Origin: Alcaligenes pakistanensis
GTDB taxonomy: Bacteria > Pseudomonadota > Gammaproteobacteria > Burkholderiales > Burkholderiaceae_B
DNA length: 64,000 nt
Direction: 5' to 3'
NCBI RefSeq assembly: GCF_014652815.1
Contig: NZ_BMZN01000004.1
Coordinates: 3,137-67,136 of the forward strand
Every line of letters begins with the position of its first letter. Positions within the stretch are counted from its first letter, which is position 1. The position numbers were made by a program, and so were the translations under genes. This document shows, piece by piece, positions 8,127 to 17,011 of the stretch. The notes under the pieces are model-generated. The model was given only the letters and a program-made list of their open reading frames with translations. It searched no databases and was not told where the DNA came from.

Positions 8127-8312
8127 CTATTCTTTATTCGCGGTTGCTTTCGCCCGCTCAGGCTTTCTGGCGAGTTCCTGACCTCCAGTCTTAGGCTTCA
8201 GGCCCACCATCTCGGCTGCGCCTTTAGTTACATGGCCGGCAGCCTCACCGATTTTTCCCTTTACCCAAGCATCACGCGCCAACTTTCGCCGGGCCTCACA
8301 ATCTGTGCACAT
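8127..8312 (-). CDS. Small Cys-containing phage protein
   Basis: The 61-residue, very basic protein starts MCTDCEARRKLARDAW with a CxxC pair at residues 2 and 5, and ends in a Lys/Arg/Ala-rich tail. It lies just behind the tail terminator gene, in a late operon. I do not recognise the family. The single CxxC could bind metal only as a dimer or with other ligands. Confidence 0.6.
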   Translation of the reverse strand: MCTDCEARRKLARDAWVKGKIGEAAGHVTKGAAEMVGLKPKTGGQELARKPERAKATANKE

Positions 8313-8321
8313 CGTTATCTC

Positions 8322-8747
8322 CTATGCAAAACACTGCCATGGGACGCGGACCGGAACAGTCCAGAACCCGTTATCTTCATAGCCCTCTTGGACGTATGGA
8401 TAGTCAGTCACTGACACACACACACCACCGTAGGTCATTTGCGTGCCGTCACGAAAATGATCTGCGACCGTTCCCGCGATCTGGTCGTAGGCTGAAACGT
8501 CCTGGCCAAGCGGATAAACCAGAGTGATGATCAAGGCTCCTGTTCGTCGGTGCGGCTTGCCTGGCGCGATCATTTGCCGAACTGGCGCCACGGTAACTCG
8601 CCCTACTCGCAAGTAAGGCTGCGGCAGCCCGCCGGCATGCGGCACCTCAAAGGTTTGGCCCGGCCAAGCCTTGGTATAGGACAGGGGTAGCGACTCTATC
8701 CGGCCCTTTATAGCCAGCCAAATTGCCGTTTCGGTTTTTGCGCTCAT
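8322..8747 (-). CDS. Tail terminator-like protein (DUF4128-type)
   Basis: The 141-residue protein begins at the ATG at 8747 (MSAKTETAIWLAIKGRIESL), overlapping the upstream stop as ATGA; a longer upstream reading is unlikely. The pattern of an N-terminal helix with SLPLSYTKAWPGQTF, central beta strands and a C-terminal VPVRVPWQ strand fits DUF4128/gpU-type proteins. These cap the growing tail tube and form the head-tail interface. Confidence 0.7.
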   Translation of the reverse strand: MSAKTETAIWLAIKGRIESLPLSYTKAWPGQTFEVPHAGGLPQPYLRVGRVTVAPVRQMIAPGKPHRRTGALIITLVYPLGQDVSAYDQIAGTVADHFRDGTQMTYGGVCVSVTDYPYVQEGYEDNGFWTVPVRVPWQCFA

Positions 8748-9205
8748 TTGCTTTTCGCCTCGACTCCTGATTGCAGCTCCGCCACCGCTTTGGCTACGAT
8801 CTGCTGCCAATTTGCTATGGCACCTTCAACGAAATATGAGCCAGCTTGGTTGTAAACGCGACCTAATGAATCTGCGCCGACAAACCCGTAGTTCTGCCGC
8901 CGAGCGTAGATAGCTTGGTAGCCAATCCAAACAGGCTGACCCAGATCAAGAGTGGCGGTAACCGCCCCCACGTCTTGATCTTTAAGAAATACCGCAGCGC
9001 CCTCTGCTCCTTGTGGCATACCTTGCGTAGAAGCCATAAGCGACCGCGCCAAGTTCCCTGCCTGAAAAGGTAGGCGCCCACCATTTGGTTTGGTTTCCCG
9101 CATTTCATCAGCAAGCAGCTCAATCGAGCGTCTGTGAGTTGCTTCAAGCCTCTTCTCGCTTTGTGCAGCCCAGGCTGACACTGTTGCAGCAAATGAATTG
9201 CTCAT
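8744..9205 (-). CDS. HK97 gp10-like neck/minor tail protein
   Basis: This 153-residue protein sits between the head morphogenesis and tail terminator genes. An amphipathic N-terminal helix (AATVSAWAAQSEKRLEATHRR), a middle GRLPFQAGNLARSL segment and a C-terminal helix (IANWQQIVAKAVAELQ) fit the HK97 gp10 group of head-tail joining proteins. The start overlaps the end of the upstream gene by 4 bases. Confidence 0.65.
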   Translation of the reverse strand: MSNSFAATVSAWAAQSEKRLEATHRRSIELLADEMRETKPNGGRLPFQAGNLARSLMASTQGMPQGAEGAAVFLKDQDVGAVTATLDLGQPVWIGYQAIYARRQNYGFVGADSLGRVYNQAGSYFVEGAIANWQQIVAKAVAELQSGVEAKSK

Positions 9206-10263
9206 TCCAGCCCCACAGAATGATCCAGGCGGTATGTGGTGTCACAGCCGCATGAAATAACGTGTTTTGCTCCGCCGGCTGGATCGTGTGCGTGCTGCAT
9301 ACTCGTTCCATCAGGGAACACAAAGGGCGTGTCCAATCCTCGGACCGACTGACCAGACATAGCCGCGTGATCTGGACGGCTCTCTTTGGTTGCGCCGCGC
9401 CGATGATGCCAAGTCTTGATAATTGCGCTCTTGTCCAACCCCTTTGACTCCGCTAACTGCTGCCATTGCTCGTCCCGAGCCGACATAACAGCATTAGCTG
9501 TCTCAGTTAATGCCACCGTATCGGCTCTGGATTTCAACAGCGCGTTGCTGTACTGCCGCTCACTGATCAGTCGGTCCGCTTCTGGCACCGCAGTTCCTGC
9601 CTTGTAGGCCCGGATAATCCGTTGCTCGGTGGCTGCATTGACCTTGTACCGGAGCGCCAGTTTTCCGTCCTGCCGGACAATCACCAGATCTCGCACACCA
9701 TCTGCGGTGCGCATACCCTGTGTGACTGCCTGCAAACGTGCTGCACGGGGAGCATCCAGCCCGAGCACACCGCCAGCGCGTGACCCACCTTGCACTCTAC
9801 CTGCCAGATCGACTGCTATATTGCGTGGCCCTTGGCCTCTGCCGAACCCAGCCTCAATGACCATACGAGCCACTTGGGTCTGTTCCTCTGAGAACCCCAC
9901 AACGCGGTTCGCTACGTTCTGCCGAATCCACTCTTGAGCGCCGGGGTTAGTCATGCGAAACCGAGTACCGATACCGCCTAACCCCTGCGCCTGGATCTGC
10001 GCTGCCGTGGATGCGCCTGCCAGCGCATACGCCTGTGTCATCTTGGACGAGTACTCAGCCCAGGCCGCTTCATTGATATTGAGAGCAGCAATCGCACCTT
10101 CGATGTCTGTTCTGGTAAGCGCATCGAGCAAGGCCCGCCAATCGACCTGGGCTTGCAGGTCGGTGACGCTGGCCATGAACGCCCTGTGAACCTCGGGCTC
10201 AAGCTCAGCGATCAGTTGTGCGAATAGGCGAGCCTGCGACCGGTTGGGTCTGCGTGTAGCCAT
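9202..10263 (-). CDS. Phage head morphogenesis protein (Mu gpF-like)
   Basis: This 353-residue protein has an N-terminal helical region and a central segment (GFSEEQTQVARMVIEAGFGRGQ, then LALTETANAVMSARDEQW-type helices, here VALTETANAVMS). It ends in a His/Cys-rich part (KTWHHRRGATKESRPDHAAM...HDPAGGAKHVISCGCDTTYR) typical of the Mu gpF/SPP1 gp7 group. Such minor head proteins are carried in a few copies near the portal. Unusually it lies after the capsid and connector genes rather than directly after the portal gene. Confidence 0.75.
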   Translation of the reverse strand: MATRRPNRSQARLFAQLIAELEPEVHRAFMASVTDLQAQVDWRALLDALTRTDIEGAIAALNINEAAWAEYSSKMTQAYALAGASTAAQIQAQGLGGIGTRFRMTNPGAQEWIRQNVANRVVGFSEEQTQVARMVIEAGFGRGQGPRNIAVDLAGRVQGGSRAGGVLGLDAPRAARLQAVTQGMRTADGVRDLVIVRQDGKLALRYKVNAATEQRIIRAYKAGTAVPEADRLISERQYSNALLKSRADTVALTETANAVMSARDEQWQQLAESKGLDKSAIIKTWHHRRGATKESRPDHAAMSGQSVRGLDTPFVFPDGTSMQHAHDPAGGAKHVISCGCDTTYRLDHSVGLE

Positions 10264-10264
10264 A

Positions 10265-10657
10265 TCAGCCCCGAATAATGAATTTCACCGCGCTCGTAAC
10301 CCCAGCGGCCGGTATGCGCTCAACCGCAATAATGTGAACCGGTACACCGTCCACAGACAGAACATCGCCCGCCGTGTACTGCATCGTCGGAACGGTACAT
10401 ATAGCCTGCCGATCAGATGCCAGAATTACCGTCCCGTCCATCTCAGTGCCGATAATCTGTTTACTCACACCGCGCACCGCACCTCGGAGGGGCTCAGTCT
10501 GCGTTGTTGGTTCTACCGGCTCCCATGGCTTACTCGGGTCTGGCGTGCCAGGAGTCTTGCGGGTCAGTTTGATTTCGCCCTGCCCTAGTCCACCTTGGCT
10601 CGTCGGGGCCAGTAAGTCAGCGGCCATCTTAGCCATGTCTGAATAGAAGTCGGCCAT
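10265..10657 (-). CDS. Head-closure or connector-like protein
   Basis: This 130-residue protein begins MADFYSDMAKMAADLLAPTSQG and then is beta-rich (GEIKLTRKTPGTP, ASDRQAICTVPTMQYTAGDVLSVDGVPVHIIAVERI). The sequence 'GDVLSVDGVPVHII' resembles the small beta-barrel of gpFII/SPP1 gp16-like head completion proteins. Position between the gp6-like connector and head morphogenesis genes agrees. Specific family not certain. Confidence 0.6.
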   Translation of the reverse strand: MADFYSDMAKMAADLLAPTSQGGLGQGEIKLTRKTPGTPDPSKPWEPVEPTTQTEPLRGAVRGVSKQIIGTEMDGTVILASDRQAICTVPTMQYTAGDVLSVDGVPVHIIAVERIPAAGVTSAVKFIIRG

Positions 10658-10658
10658 A

Positions 10659-11171
10659 TCACGCTCTCAAAATGCACTGTGTTGCGCCACGGTTGACCAG
10701 TAGGCAGCGCAGCAAATCCTCAACTTCGGCCAGTTGCGCGCGCTGCATATCAAGAGTCAGCGCAACGCCATCAGCCGGCCCGAATCGTTCTCGCTCGATC
10801 ACATCCACGCGCTCACGCTTGTTCACAGCACCCGGAGTAAAACTCGGACTGGACGCGCCTGGCGTCAGAAGCTCCACCAGCGCGAGTGCATAGGTGGCAT
10901 GCTCGATCTCGATCGGTACGGAATTGTCGGGCAACGCTTCATTTGCACAATGATCGACAGCGCCTGATCTTGGCCATGCCAGAGACTGTGCACGGCCTTG
11001 CGTGGGCTTGCCCGGGTAACGTTCCCCATACTGCCCATCCAGCGACCGGGTAGCTCGCACAAGCGCGGCTGTACGCTGGGCATCAGCCACACCATCAGCA
11101 GACCACGCGGCACCACCGGCCGACATCGAGTGATACTCCAGTGCCCCATCCAGAGAGCCGTAATATTTCAT
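10659..11171 (-). CDS. Head-tail connector protein (gp6/DnaT-like family)
   Basis: The 170-residue protein starts MKYYGSLDGALEYHSMSAGG and has a helical middle (ALVRATRSLDGQYGERYPGKP, EIEHATYALALVELL) with a Val/Arg-rich C-terminal. It resembles phage proteins called 'DnaT-like ssDNA-binding', which are really head-tail adaptor (gp6/gp15-like) proteins. It follows the capsid gene cluster and precedes the head-closure candidate. Confidence 0.65.
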   Translation of the reverse strand: MKYYGSLDGALEYHSMSAGGAAWSADGVADAQRTAALVRATRSLDGQYGERYPGKPTQGRAQSLAWPRSGAVDHCANEALPDNSVPIEIEHATYALALVELLTPGASSPSFTPGAVNKRERVDVIERERFGPADGVALTLDMQRAQLAEVEDLLRCLLVNRGATQCILRA

Positions 11172-11180
11172 ACCGGCTCC

Positions 11181-11534
11181 TTACGCCGTTTTACGCAACG
11201 CCTCGCGTACTTTGTCAGCACCCGCCTTGTGATGAACGGAAACCCCGCGTTCCTTAGCCAAAGCATGCAGCTGTTCTGCGTCTAGCTCGTCCAGCCCATC
11301 CCAAAGCGTTGTATTGGCATTAGCTGCATCAGACGCCAGCTTTTCAGCCTCAACGCGCTCTGTTGACTTCGCTTCTAGCTCAGCTTTAGCTTGCTCCTCA
11401 GTCTGCTCACGCCGGGTAAACGGGTGCTCGTAACCAGCCGGAGCAAAAGCCGCATCAATGATCTTGTAGCCCTGAGACCGCAGCTCCACTTTCTGCTCAG
11501 GAGTAACCGGGTGCTTTTGATAGATAACTTTCAT
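11181..11534 (-). CDS. Capsid-associated protein with HeH/LEM-like C-terminus
   Basis: The 117-residue protein has an N-terminal segment VIYQKHPVTPEQKVELRSQG, a charged coiled-coil middle (EEQAKAELEAKSTERVEAEK), and a C-terminal ~35 residues (LDAEQLHALAKERGVSVHHK) of the helix-extended-loop-helix pattern often found at the end of small phage head proteins. It lies directly behind the capsid gene. Possible role: head decoration or DNA contact (inference). Confidence 0.6.
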   Translation of the reverse strand: MKVIYQKHPVTPEQKVELRSQGYKIIDAAFAPAGYEHPFTRREQTEEQAKAELEAKSTERVEAEKLASDAANANTTLWDGLDELDAEQLHALAKERGVSVHHKAGADKVREALRKTA

Positions 11535-11583
11535 CTAAATCTCCAAATAAGTAGAGCGGCCTAAGCCGCCCTCTTCAAACCGA

Positions 11584-12558
11584 TTAGCCCTGACCTTCAG
11601 CCATTACGCCGGCGCTGTGCTTAATGCTGGACACAACCAGATCCCAATTCGACCCAGTAGCGATCTCAGAATCAGTTGGTGATTTGCCGCCATTGGCCAT
11701 ATCCCAGGCATAGCCCTTCAGGCCAACGGTAAAGTCGTAGTCAATCTGCAGCGTGGTTTCAATTCGTTCCTTGCCGTTGCTAGTTTCCACGTTGGAGACC
11801 AGGTTGCGAGGATCGCGCACCAAGGCCGCGCCGGTAGTCAAAGACAAAACGCGACGCTTAGCAGCATCTTCTCCTGCAGCTGCCGTAAACAGAGCTGGCG
11901 CATCAGTGACAACCGACGGACGGCCAAGAATATCGACCACGCGCACGTTGCCTGCCTGGAACAACGTTTGAGCATTGGCCAGATTCAAGGCGATGAAGTT
12001 GTGGTACTGAATGCCATCCATCACCTGAGCAACGATCTGGCTGGAGTGATCCCCAAACAGAGCGTGCGACTCGTTGACTGTCAGATAGTCCACTTTCTTG
12101 GATGCAGACACATCCACGGTAGCGGCCGCCCCCTGATTGCCAATGGCGGCCACCAGAGCAGCAATGACGGTATTGAGCTGATCTTGCAGCAGCAACTCAG
12201 CAAAGGCGCGGGAGGCAACCTCGACACCCTCAGCCGTAGGCTTGTTAAGCCACGTCATCTGCGAGGGCTCGTAACGCACAGGGCCAAAACCACCAGCAAT
12301 TTTCACTGCCACGAACTTATCTTGCGACAGATCCACCGGCGTCACGGCATTGTTGGTGCCATAGCGATCAACGCGGCGGCGCGCATTGGACAGGTTTCTG
12401 AAGAACGAAGTCATCACGAAATCGCCTTCAAAGCCTTCAGTAGTCAGAACAATGGAACCGTTGGAGGCGGCATTGAATTTATCGACCATTTGGGCCAGCG
12501 TTTCAATCGTCGCTGGCATGAAGTACTTATTGAATACTTCCATTTGAGAGAGAGACAT
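11584..12558 (-). CDS. Major capsid protein
   Basis: This 324-residue protein follows the scaffold-like gene and precedes connectors. It opens with helices (MSLSQMEVFNKYFMPATIETLAQMVDKFN) and then has GFEGDFVMTSFFRNLSNARRRVDRYGTN, FGPVRYEPSQMTWLNKPTAEG and FQAGNVRVVDILGRPSVVTDAP. This matches HK97-fold capsid proteins that carry no N-terminal delta domain, since scaffold is a separate gene. It would form the icosahedral shell. Confidence 0.85.
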   Translation of the reverse strand: MSLSQMEVFNKYFMPATIETLAQMVDKFNAASNGSIVLTTEGFEGDFVMTSFFRNLSNARRRVDRYGTNNAVTPVDLSQDKFVAVKIAGGFGPVRYEPSQMTWLNKPTAEGVEVASRAFAELLLQDQLNTVIAALVAAIGNQGAAATVDVSASKKVDYLTVNESHALFGDHSSQIVAQVMDGIQYHNFIALNLANAQTLFQAGNVRVVDILGRPSVVTDAPALFTAAAGEDAAKRRVLSLTTGAALVRDPRNLVSNVETSNGKERIETTLQIDYDFTVGLKGYAWDMANGGKSPTDSEIATGSNWDLVVSSIKHSAGVMAEGQG

Positions 12559-12654
12559 CTGTAGCTCCTATAGCTGTAAAGATGGATGCCGCGCGAGGCG
12601 GCTAAGTTTGTGTTGTCGCGCCTCGCGCGTTGCTGCACCCATCGGGGCAGCTTT

Positions 12655-13401
12655 CTATCGGCCAAGTTCTGGATACTTGGCAGCGATTGCCTGCTGACGC
12701 TCTTCTTTGGAGCCGCCAAAATTTCCGGCAGTCTGACCGCGCTGCCCTGCACCGTGGCTTCCAGGTGCGCCAGGCCCGGATGCCTTGGCTAGATACGCCT
12801 TGCCTTGCTTGGCAGCAAAATCTTTCACGAACTCCACCGGAGAGACTTCACCCAGGTCGGTATCAGCAAAAGCAACTCGCTGACCACCGTCTTCGCGACG
12901 AACCTTGATCTGATCTGCAAGGAACTTGGAAAGCATCGGCTTATGGACAGGATCAAAACCTGCTTCATCAAGGGCAGCATTCAGCGCATCACGCCGAGTC
13001 TGCCCGTCGATATAGCCGTCACGCTCTGCAACCTGTGCCGTGATAGCGTCCAGGTCCGTCTTGTGCTTAGCCTTCAGACCTTCCACCGCTCGTGCATGCT
13101 GCTCTTTCAAGGCCGTAATCTGCTCGTCTGGCTTAGCGCCAGACTTAAGGCGCTCCCACTCATCGGCGTCGAAGTCCTCGGGCAGCGCGCCAATCCGGCC
13201 TTCCAGCTCCTCGATCTTGGTTAGGCGCTCTTTGGCCTTGACCGCGTTTTCCTTATTGGCGCGAATCACGCCGGAAACCTTCGGGTGCGCGTCGATATCC
13301 TCGACGTCCAAAACAAAGCGGCCATCGGCCGCTTCTGTGTATAGGTCTTTGAGGTTTTCTGGAACCTCGCTTGCTTCGGTATAGAAAGATTTCAAAGCCA
13401 C
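12655..13401 (-). CDS. Scaffold-like capsid assembly protein
   Basis: The GTG start at 13401 is preceded by GGAGG at seven bases; no in-frame ATG fits. The 248-residue product is acidic and helical: residues ~50-125 are coiled coil (KAKERLTKIEELEGRIGAL, EQITALKEQHARAVEGLKAKH), then a segment RREDGGQRVAFADTDLGEVSP and a Gly/Gln-rich tail. Placement between portal and capsid genes and the low-complexity coiled coil fit an internal scaffold that guides shell assembly. Confidence 0.75.
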   Translation of the reverse strand: MALKSFYTEASEVPENLKDLYTEAADGRFVLDVEDIDAHPKVSGVIRANKENAVKAKERLTKIEELEGRIGALPEDFDADEWERLKSGAKPDEQITALKEQHARAVEGLKAKHKTDLDAITAQVAERDGYIDGQTRRDALNAALDEAGFDPVHKPMLSKFLADQIKVRREDGGQRVAFADTDLGEVSPVEFVKDFAAKQGKAYLAKASGPGAPGSHGAGQRGQTAGNFGGSKEERQQAIAAKYPELGR

Positions 13402-13413
13402 GTCATGGCCTCC

Positions 13414-14838
13414 TTAGTTGGTAGCGCCCTCGGCGCTGGGAAATAGCGAGCCTACGCCCGCCAGAGGATCGCCATCAGCGTCGTCGTCGCCAATGTCCTT
13501 TTCCTCTTCTTCATAAGATTTGTCTTCGTGGATCACGCCGCCCTGCTGCAGCTTGTCGAATAGCGCCCGGTGCGACATAGCACCGCTCTGCCACGCGGCG
13601 ACCAGTGCCTGGATGTCCTGCGCAGTGATCGAACGATCAAAGAACTCTAGGTTCGGCGTAACGACAACCTTTTCAGGATCTTCTCCAATCCACTTGGCGA
13701 TATTGCGCAGTGCCCGCTCTAGCCCAGCGGCAGAGGTCTGAGCAATGCTTGTAAGCGTGGCTGTCTGGCTTGCGGCCCGTAGTTTCAATGCCTCACCGCT
13801 TTCAGCAGACTGCCCTGACTGGAGTACCTGGGCACCAAACTGAGCCGCTCGTGCAAGGGCTTCTTGAATTGCATTAGCCTGCTTCTCCAGCCCTGGCCCA
13901 CTAAACTCCAAATACTTGGCGTCGCCACCTTGCGGCAAAATCCACAGCACTGAAGAACCCAGCGTTTTGGGCGCAAGTCCTTGCTGAATTGCACTTACAG
14001 GATCGTCAAACCCTATGGCCACTGGCGTCGGCTCGCTGGTCATGTGCAGCGAGAAGGAGAAGTCAGCATCCAGGCGGTAGATGCGCACAGCCAGCTTTGC
14101 CAAACCGTACAGCGGCACATCGTCTGGCTCGGGCGTTAAATCCAGGGATCCTGTAAAGATAAATGGCAGGGTATCCAGCGCGTCACCTCGCGGCGTTGAA
14201 GCAGCAACCTCTTCGCCAGCGGACCAGCCCCCCTCCGTCTTTTCCCATACTCGCGCACGGTAAACACCGTCATAGGCCAAGCACTCGCGCAATCGCTCCA
14301 CCTGCTTCCATTTGCCGGTCTCTCGATCACGGACGGGGCCAGACTCATCCAAAACGACGTAATCGGGAACGCCATTGGTAGAGTCCCAATTGATGATGGA
14401 CTCAGCCACGTAGCCTGACAGATACGGCACCCCGTCCTCAGTCAGACCTGGCAGTAAGCCATACCGACCAGTAGTCAGGATCTCCATGCCCATCCGCCGG
14501 TGCAGTGCATCTAGCGTCAAGCCATCAAGCGTAGCCCGCTCTCTTAGGTGCTCCATGGACTCCGGCAGATCAACTTTCGCGGGCTTGGCCAGCATAATGC
14601 CGACCGCGCCCCGGATAGTAGGCGCTGTAACTTCGGGGAACTCAGCTCGCGTCTTATACAAGTCGTACACGCGAGCCTTGGCAACCGGGTCTTCGATGGC
14701 TGCTGTACCGGTTTTCAACGGCAGGTACTTATCACCTTTAGCCTTAACATCGTCCTCACCCGCTACGGCATCGCGCATCAACTCCCATGAAGGAGCAAAG
14801 CTGATGTACTCCGGGTGTTTGATACTTGGGTCTTGCAT
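13414..14838 (-). CDS. Portal protein (DUF4055 family)
   Basis: Start chosen at the ATG at 14838 (MQDPSIKHPEYISFAPSWEL), four bases after the terminase stop; the longer frame begins with TTG and overlaps. The 474-residue product has the DUF4055 hallmarks: WELMRDAVAGEDDVKAKG, YLPLKTG, a central RFGLLPG-like segment (RYGLLPGLTEDGVPYLSGY), and a C-terminal acidic tail (YEEEEKDIGDDDADGDP). DUF4055 proteins are portal vertex subunits through which DNA is packaged. Confidence 0.85.
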   Translation of the reverse strand: MQDPSIKHPEYISFAPSWELMRDAVAGEDDVKAKGDKYLPLKTGTAAIEDPVAKARVYDLYKTRAEFPEVTAPTIRGAVGIMLAKPAKVDLPESMEHLRERATLDGLTLDALHRRMGMEILTTGRYGLLPGLTEDGVPYLSGYVAESIINWDSTNGVPDYVVLDESGPVRDRETGKWKQVERLRECLAYDGVYRARVWEKTEGGWSAGEEVAASTPRGDALDTLPFIFTGSLDLTPEPDDVPLYGLAKLAVRIYRLDADFSFSLHMTSEPTPVAIGFDDPVSAIQQGLAPKTLGSSVLWILPQGGDAKYLEFSGPGLEKQANAIQEALARAAQFGAQVLQSGQSAESGEALKLRAASQTATLTSIAQTSAAGLERALRNIAKWIGEDPEKVVVTPNLEFFDRSITAQDIQALVAAWQSGAMSHRALFDKLQQGGVIHEDKSYEEEEKDIGDDDADGDPLAGVGSLFPSAEGATN

Positions 14839-14842
14839 GTGA

Positions 14843-16318
14843 TTATCCAAAAGCGGTTGTGACAACTCCGGCCGACTTCAAGCCGATACTTGGCGCGAGC
14901 TCGGTCAATGCCCAGACTGCGGCATCAAGCCGGTCAGGCGATTTCTTGGCCGTTGCTGGCACATATTCCATAAGTTGGTTTTCGAGTAGGTACAGAGCGC
15001 CTTTATGCGCCACCCGGCCCTGCTCGTAGAGTGCTGAGATAGGCTCAGCCCGGGCGAACTTGCCTTTGCTGGCGTGGACGCGCACGATACGACCCTTAAA
15101 CCCGGCATTACGCAGCGTTGACTCAGCCATATCGCCGCCCTGGTTCGTCTCGATGACGATAGCGTCAGCATTGTGCTGCTCATATGCACCGATTGCCTTC
15201 AGTGCCCAGCCGTTAGGGCTGTACTTGCCGCTATAGTCGCCGTCTACCGAATACTGGCGGTTGTCGCCTGATCCATAGGAGCTGGCTGCCACAATGCCGG
15301 TCTCGTCGCTTTCGTCGCTCGCAGTCGTGGCCGGGTCAACCGCCACCACCGTGCGTACGAGCTCATGCCTGATCTGCAAAGCATGAGCGGCTGTAATCAG
15401 CGCCTCAGTCCACAGCGCCCCCTCGGCATTGAATCGCCGTGGGCGCTGCATATACTGCGCCTCTGCCGTGCGCCGGTGAGAAAACAGCGCAGTCCGGTGT
15501 GATTCGTTGTGCTTGAAAGGCCAGAGCCAGCCATCAGGAAGGCCATGGTCAATCGGGATGCCGTGCGTGTTCTCTTCCGGGTAAGGCAGGCTGTTGTCGA
15601 TGATCACTGGCAGATTCAGGTGGTGCCACTTTTCCCCGGACCCGCCACGCAGCAGATAGCCGCTGAGGTCCTGGTAGTGAATCCGCTGCATGATCACAAT
15701 CATCGGCGTGGTTTCAATCGCCAGTCGGGATTTAATCGTTTCATTGAATCGGTCGTTAATGCCGCCGCGCACCGTATCACTGTATGCATCATCAGGCTTG
15801 ACCGGATCGTCAATGATCAGCGCGCCCTGCCAACCCGGCTCCATGTGCCCGGCTCGAAAACCCGTCACCTGGCCGGCGGCTGACGACGCATACACGCCAC
15901 CGCCGTGCTCAGTCCACCACATAGCCTTGCTGTCCGCGTCGTCGCGCAGCATCATGGGCCACATGCTTTGATAAGCCTGAGACTTAACAATGCCCCGCGC
16001 CGTACTTGAGTTCAGTAGCGCCAGATTGTGCGAGTAAGACAAGTGCATGAACCGGGCGCGATTGTTCAGCGCCAGGCCGCGCCCGATCATATTGATCGTG
16101 GCAAGCTCAGTCTTTGTGTACCCAGGCGGGACATTAATGATCAAGCGGGTAATCTCACCAGACACCACACGATCAAGCGTTTGCTGGATCACCTTGTGGT
16201 GGGGGGCCACGATCATCTTGGCACCCATGCGTTGCTTGAAAAAAAAACGGCCAAAATATAGGCCGTCTTCTTCACACTCTATCTTGCGGGCATATTTTCT
16301 TTGGTCAGCAGTCGTCAT
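14843..16318 (-). CDS. terL: Terminase large subunit
   Basis: This 491-residue protein pumps DNA into the head and cuts it. The N-terminal ATPase has a Walker A variant at about residues 62-71 (NVPPGYTKTE) and a Walker B at about 167-172 (ALIIDDP). The nuclease half has the acidic triad pattern: VVAVDPATTASDESDETG, AIVIETNQGG and RLDAAVWALTEL. It overlaps the small terminase gene by 14 bases. Confidence 0.92.
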   Translation of the reverse strand: MTTADQRKYARKIECEEDGLYFGRFFFKQRMGAKMIVAPHHKVIQQTLDRVVSGEITRLIINVPPGYTKTELATINMIGRGLALNNRARFMHLSYSHNLALLNSSTARGIVKSQAYQSMWPMMLRDDADSKAMWWTEHGGGVYASSAAGQVTGFRAGHMEPGWQGALIIDDPVKPDDAYSDTVRGGINDRFNETIKSRLAIETTPMIVIMQRIHYQDLSGYLLRGGSGEKWHHLNLPVIIDNSLPYPEENTHGIPIDHGLPDGWLWPFKHNESHRTALFSHRRTAEAQYMQRPRRFNAEGALWTEALITAAHALQIRHELVRTVVAVDPATTASDESDETGIVAASSYGSGDNRQYSVDGDYSGKYSPNGWALKAIGAYEQHNADAIVIETNQGGDMAESTLRNAGFKGRIVRVHASKGKFARAEPISALYEQGRVAHKGALYLLENQLMEYVPATAKKSPDRLDAAVWALTELAPSIGLKSAGVVTTAFG

Positions 16319-16913
16319 CAGCCAGCATCTCCTGCCGGGCCTGTTTGTATTCTTCTTTCGTCAGGGTGGCCAGCTCAATCGGTCCGCCAGTAGGACTTCC
16401 GTGCCCGACCTGCTCGCGGAACGCCTGGACGCTGACATGCTTGCCCAGCAGCTCCAGGTTCTTTACCTTGTCAGGCCATTTGATTTTCTTCAGAACACCG
16501 ATGGCCGCGCGATCATCGCCCGAACCGCCAAACATCTCAGCAAGGTCGAACCCGGTCAAGTACTGCCGCCATACCTTAGGCCACTCGCTGAGCGGCTTCA
16601 GACTCATTGCATCGGTCATGATGTCCAGCACATCCATTCGATCTATCTCGACCAGCCTGGCTAGGACGTAATCAGCGTCCACCTGAACGCGCTCCGAGCG
16701 TTTTTCTTGGGCTTCTTGTATTGCTTTGGCAATTTCAAGTTTCTTCAAGTTCTGCTCACCGATCTGGCCGGCAGTCTTGGCACTGTACCCAGCACGAACA
16801 GCAGCTTGGGTGGCGTTCAGATCAATTAAGTATTCCTCAACAAAGCATCGTTGCTTTGTTGTCAGAGCTCGAACACCGAAAGACCTGGCGGCTGCCTTAT
16901 CTCTAGCGGCCAT
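16305..16913 (-). CDS. terS: Terminase small subunit
   Basis: Start set at ATG 16913 (MAARDKAAARSFGVRALTTK) with GAGGG upstream; a longer frame uses TTG. The 202-residue protein has the Terminase_2 pattern LTTKQRCFVEEYLIDLNATQAAVRAGYSAKTA, an HTH that recognises the packaging site, then a helical oligomerisation part (QVDADYVLARLVEIDRMDVLD). It is the first gene of the visible packaging operon and overlaps terL. Confidence 0.9.
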   Translation of the reverse strand: MAARDKAAARSFGVRALTTKQRCFVEEYLIDLNATQAAVRAGYSAKTAGQIGEQNLKKLEIAKAIQEAQEKRSERVQVDADYVLARLVEIDRMDVLDIMTDAMSLKPLSEWPKVWRQYLTGFDLAEMFGGSGDDRAAIGVLKKIKWPDKVKNLELLGKHVSVQAFREQVGHGSPTGGPIELATLTKEEYKQARQEMLADDDC

Positions 16914-17011
16914 ATATCTACCCTCATTGTTCGCCAAAATATAATGACCCTCTTAATGTGACAATAGGTCTTCAAACACAATGTATCTATGAAGGAAGTA
17001 GGCCAAAGATC

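Noticed and set aside
7792-8194. Short plus-strand frames in the intergenic region upstream of the HEPN-like cassette
   Set aside because: No ribosome sites, odd composition and no known motifs.
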